DNA of 64,000 nucleotides, from NCBI RefSeq assembly GCF_000372525.1, contig NZ_AQUR01000107.1, forward strand, positions 1 through 64,000. Direction: 5' to 3'. The number at the start of each line of letters is the position of its first letter. Positions within the stretch are counted from its first letter, which is position 1. This document shows, piece after piece, positions 61,484 through 64,000 of this stretch. The position numbers were made by a program, and so were the translations under genes. This stretch comes from Cupriavidus neocaledonicus. GTDB lineage: Bacteria > Pseudomonadota > Gammaproteobacteria > Burkholderiales > Burkholderiaceae. The notes under the pieces were generated by a model, which was given only the letters and a program-made list of their open reading frames with translations, ran no database searches and had not been told where the DNA came from.

Positions 61484-62413
61484 TCAGGCAAAGGCCTGCA
61501 GTGCGCCCTTCATCTTCTTCATCGCCGCCGCCTCGATCTGGCGGATGCGCTCGGCCGACACGCCGAACTCGTCGGCCAGCTCATGCAGCGTGGCGCCGCC
61601 GGAGCCGTCGTCCTCGACGTTGAGCCAGCGCGCCTCGATGATGCGGCGGCTGCGTTCGTCGAGCTTGCCCAGCGCTTCTTCCAGCCCCTCGACCTGCATG
61701 CGGTCGTGACGCTTGGCTTCCATCACGCGGGTCGGCTCGTTATGGTTGTCGGCCAGGTAGGCGATGGGAGCGAATTCCTCTTCGCCGTCGTCGACCTGGC
61801 CTTCGAGCGCCAGGTCGCCGCCCGACAGGCGGGTTTCCATCTCCATCACTTCTTCCGGCTTGACGTTCAGCTCGCGCGCGACGGCCTCGACCTGCTCCGG
61901 CGTGAAGGTGTGGCCGCCCTGCTTGTGGCTGCGCAGGTTGAAGAACAGCTTGCGCTGGGCCTTGGTGGTGGCCACCTTGACCATGCGCCAGTTCTTCAGC
62001 ACGTATTCATGGATTTCGGCCTTGATCCAGTGCATCGCGTACGACACCAGCCGCACGCCCTGGTCCGGGTCGAAACGCTTCACCGCCTTCATCAGGCCGA
62101 TATTGCCTTCCTGGATCAGGTCGGCGTGGGGCAGGCCGTAGCCGAGGTACTGGCGGGCGATCGACACCACCAGGCGCAGGTGCGACATCACCAGGCGGCG
62201 CGCCGCATCGACGGAGTCGTGGTCGCGCAGCTCGCGCGCGAGGCGTTGCTCTTCCTCTGCCGTCAGCAGCGGAATGCGGTGGACAGCCTGGATGTAGCTG
62301 TCGAGGTTGCCCACGGTCGCCGGAAAGGTCAGCGCAAAGCTGCCCGAGTTCCGGGGCACCGTCGGCAGACGGTTGTTCGTCAGGGTTTGGTCGGCAGACA
62401 AGACTGCGTTCAC
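61484..62413 (-). CDS. rpoH: RNA polymerase heat-shock sigma factor (sigma-32)
   Basis: RpoH directs RNA polymerase to heat-shock genes. The 309-residue product has region 1.2 (LDSYIQAVHRIPLLTAEEEQ), region 2 (ARRLVMSHLRLVVSIARQYL, then IQEGNIGLMKAVKRFDP and VSYAMHWIKAEIHEYVLKNW), the RpoH-specific box QRKLFFNLR, and a region 4 helix-turn-helix (LHELADEFGVSAERIRQIEA). The start is GTG 62413, chosen because AAGGAG lies seven bases upstream. A CIRCE element lies 83-109 bases upstream, so the heat-shock repressor HrcA probably controls this gene. Confidence 0.96.
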   Translation of the reverse strand: MNAVLSADQTLTNNRLPTVPRNSGSFALTFPATVGNLDSYIQAVHRIPLLTAEEEQRLARELRDHDSVDAARRLVMSHLRLVVSIARQYLGYGLPHADLIQEGNIGLMKAVKRFDPDQGVRLVSYAMHWIKAEIHEYVLKNWRMVKVATTKAQRKLFFNLRSHKQGGHTFTPEQVEAVARELNVKPEEVMEMETRLSGGDLALEGQVDDGEEEFAPIAYLADNHNEPTRVMEAKRHDRMQVEGLEEALGKLDERSRRIIEARWLNVEDDGSGGATLHELADEFGVSAERIRQIEAAAMKKMKGALQAFA

Positions 62414-62495
62414 TCAATGGCTCCTTTCGCGTCCGGCGGTTTGGTTGCCGGTGCGCCGCGGCCCCTCGGGGGAATCGGCGGCACTGCAACACATC

Positions 62496-62522
62496 TTAGC
62501 ACTCTGGCCGGGTGAGTGCTAA
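62496..62522. promoter_or_regulatory. CIRCE element (HrcA operator) upstream of rpoH
   Basis: TTAGCACTC-N9-GAGTGCTAA is a perfect match to the CIRCE consensus. On the minus strand a promoter can be drawn through it (TTAGCA, 18 bases, TAAGAT), so bound HrcA would block rpoH transcription. The remaining 62523-62758 part of the gap before the pirin gene shows nothing else recognisable. Confidence 0.93.
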
Positions 62523-62758
62523 TTGGAGTTCCGATGACTCCGATAGTTCCCGGATATCGCCCTGCCTGTTCGGATAGCCAGGTAGATCGTAAAGAGACGA
62601 CAACGATACCGCTGCCATCTCGCACTGGTTGTTAGAGCGCAGGGTGGCAACGGGGTTCTGCCAGTCGCTGCAATGCACTGTTCCACCACCGGCTACACTC
62701 GACCGGCAGGCAGCGCACTGGCATGCTTGCGAGCCTCTCTTATCGGATCGGAGGACTT

Positions 62759-63634
62759 ATGTCTGCTATCGAACACTTGCTCAAGCCGCATGTGCGCGAC
62801 CTGGGCGATTTCACCGTACGCCGGCTGTTGCCGGCTGCGGCGACCCAGACTGTCGGGCCGTTTATCTTCTTCGACCATATGGGGCCGGTGCAGCTGCCGC
62901 CGGGCCAGGGCGCCGATGTGCGTCCGCATCCCCATATCGGGCTGGCCACGGTCACCTATTTGTTCGAGGGCGAGATCATCCATCGCGACAGCCTGGGCAG
63001 CGACCAGGCGATCCGCCCGGGCGACGTCAACTGGATGACCGCCGGCCACGGCATCGTGCACTCTGAGCGTTCGCCGGAGCATGAGCGGCCAGAGGGGGCG
63101 CGCCTGCACGGCATCCAGACCTGGGTGGCGCTGCCGCAGCAGCACGAGGGCGCCGAGCCGTCGTTCTTCCACCATCCGGCCGCGACGCTGCCGCGCATCG
63201 AGCGGCCCGGGCTGCGCATGGTGGTGATTGCCGGCGATGCGTTCGGCCAGACCTCGCCGGTCAAGGTCTTCAGCCGCACGCTGTACGTGGCGATCGAGCT
63301 GGATGCGGGCGCCAGCGTGGAGATTCCCGCCGACCACGCCGAGCGCGGCATCTATCCGGTTGACGGCGCGGTCTCGCTCGACGGCGAGCCGTTGCCGGCA
63401 GAACACATGGTGGTGCTGACGCCGGGCCAGCCGGCGACGCTGACGGCCACGGCGCCGTCGCGGGTGATGCTGCTGGGCGGCGACCCGACCGACGGGCACC
63501 GCTTTATCTACTGGAATTTCGTCGCCAGCACCAAGGTGGCGATCGAGGCCGCGGCGCAGCGCTGGGAGGACGACCAGTTCCCGCACGTGCCGGGCGAGAC
63601 CGAGCGCATTCCGCTGCCCCCGCGCAAGCCCTGA
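62759..63634 (+). CDS. Pirin family protein
   Basis: The 291-residue protein is a two-cupin pirin. Pirins are iron-binding proteins, some with quercetin dioxygenase activity. The metal ligands lie in the N-terminal cupin: VRPHPHIGLATVTYLFEGEI (two His), then HGIVHSERSP (His) and the Glu three residues on. The C-terminal cupin ends with RFIYWNFVASTKVAIEAAAQ, a family landmark. GGAGGACTT precedes the start at 62759. It is divergent from rpoH; no functional partner is evident. Confidence 0.9.
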   Translation: MSAIEHLLKPHVRDLGDFTVRRLLPAAATQTVGPFIFFDHMGPVQLPPGQGADVRPHPHIGLATVTYLFEGEIIHRDSLGSDQAIRPGDVNWMTAGHGIVHSERSPEHERPEGARLHGIQTWVALPQQHEGAEPSFFHHPAATLPRIERPGLRMVVIAGDAFGQTSPVKVFSRTLYVAIELDAGASVEIPADHAERGIYPVDGAVSLDGEPLPAEHMVVLTPGQPATLTATAPSRVMLLGGDPTDGHRFIYWNFVASTKVAIEAAAQRWEDDQFPHVPGETERIPLPPRKP

Positions 63635-63652
63635 TTGTGGTGCCGGGCCGGC

Positions 63653-64000
63653 TCAGACCGGGCTGGCCCAGGTCACGCGCGTGCCCTGGCGCAGGCATTC
63701 GCGGATGGCCTCGATCTGGATGGTGATGGGCGCCGGCACCGGCACCGCGCCGTCGAGCACGCGCCGGATCCAGGCCACGGTCAGGCCGGCATCGCTGCCC
63801 GGCGGCAGCTCGGGCACGTCGCCGATCGAGCCCCCGGCCTGGCCCACCAGCGTCTGCTGGTGGCCTTCATGCAGCCAGTCGATGCGGCCGGTGCGCCGGG
63901 CATCGGCCACCACCTCGCCCTCGGTGCCGCGCGCCAGCAGCACGTTGGCGGGCTCGTGCGAGAAGTAGTCGGTCAGCGTCTCGCGGTATTCGGGGTGCGT
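63653..64000 (-). CDS. YbiB/TrpD2-like glycosyltransferase family 3 protein, C-terminal part (truncated by window edge)
   Basis: The last 116 codons of a minus-strand gene are present; the start is beyond 64000. The sequence THPEYRETLTDYFSHEPANV, LLARGTEGEVVADARRTGRI and SIGDVPELPPGSDAG followed by TVAWIRRVLDGAVPVPAPIT resembles the C-terminus of YbiB (TrpD2), a DNA-binding relative of anthranilate phosphoribosyltransferase. The catalytic and nucleotide-binding parts are outside the window, so the call rests on memory of the tail. Confidence 0.55.
   Translation of the reverse strand, partial: THPEYRETLTDYFSHEPANVLLARGTEGEVVADARRTGRIDWLHEGHQQTLVGQAGGSIGDVPELPPGSDAGLTVAWIRRVLDGAVPVPAPITIQIEAIRECLRQGTRVTWASPV

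Overview
The window is high-GC chromosomal DNA from a betaproteobacterium of the order Burkholderiales, most likely Cupriavidus or a close relative. This rests on several blocks and families seen together: dctA-dctB-dctD; TorF-type porin-glnK-amtB; the proteobacterial-type gshA followed by gshB, a mannose-type EIIA, HPr and EI; moeB-ctpA-gpmA-rhodanese-grxC-secB-gpsA; and a long caa3/aa3 cytochrome oxidase cluster. No rRNA, tRNA or CRISPR was seen. The genus is an inference from gene order, not from a search.

Layout. 1-290: the 5' end of an IS481-type insertion sequence, cut by the window edge. 445-2360: a DUF454 membrane protein and a nitronate-monooxygenase-like flavoenzyme with an operator-like palindrome. 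2361-7331: C4-dicarboxylate uptake (dctA) with its two-component system (dctBD), a sigma-54 promoter and candidate enhancers. 7506-11683: thioredoxin-like ferredoxin, alpha/beta hydrolase, PBP5/6-type carboxypeptidase, DUF493 protein and RlmI-type methyltransferase. 11897-16802: UvrD-like helicase, two thioredoxin-fold proteins, a lipoprotein and a LysE-family exporter. 17050-21043: GntR regulator, nagA and zwf. 21057-26107: comM, ubiK, then a nitrogen-scavenging block (porin, glnK, amtB) behind a near-perfect sigma-54 promoter. 26108-31529: a gap holding a candidate anti-Shine-Dalgarno small RNA, then glutathione synthesis and general PTS genes. 31744-34985: iron storage (bfd, bfr; Fur box) and selenium use (selD, mnmH). 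34993-40733: a type VI secretion cargo island on the minus strand (frameshifted vgrG, lipase effector, Tli4-type immunity protein). 41028-50813: housekeeping genes. 50944-61381: the cytochrome c oxidase structural and assembly cluster. 61484-64000: rpoH under a CIRCE element, a pirin, and a truncated YbiB/TrpD2-like gene.

How the parts work together. Two nutrient systems use sigma-54 promoters: dctA, presumably driven by DctB/DctD when C4-dicarboxylates are present, and the porin-glnK-amtB set, presumably driven by NtrC under nitrogen limitation. The oxidase cluster contains subunits I-III and the makers of its cofactors: heme A (CtaA, CtaB) and copper centres (CtaG, SCO, an SCO-like protein, SURF1). 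The most unusual parts are the T6SS cargo island with a one-base lesion in vgrG, a dispersed palindrome that usually occurs as inverted pairs (one copy split by the IS), and the candidate small RNA upstream of gshA.
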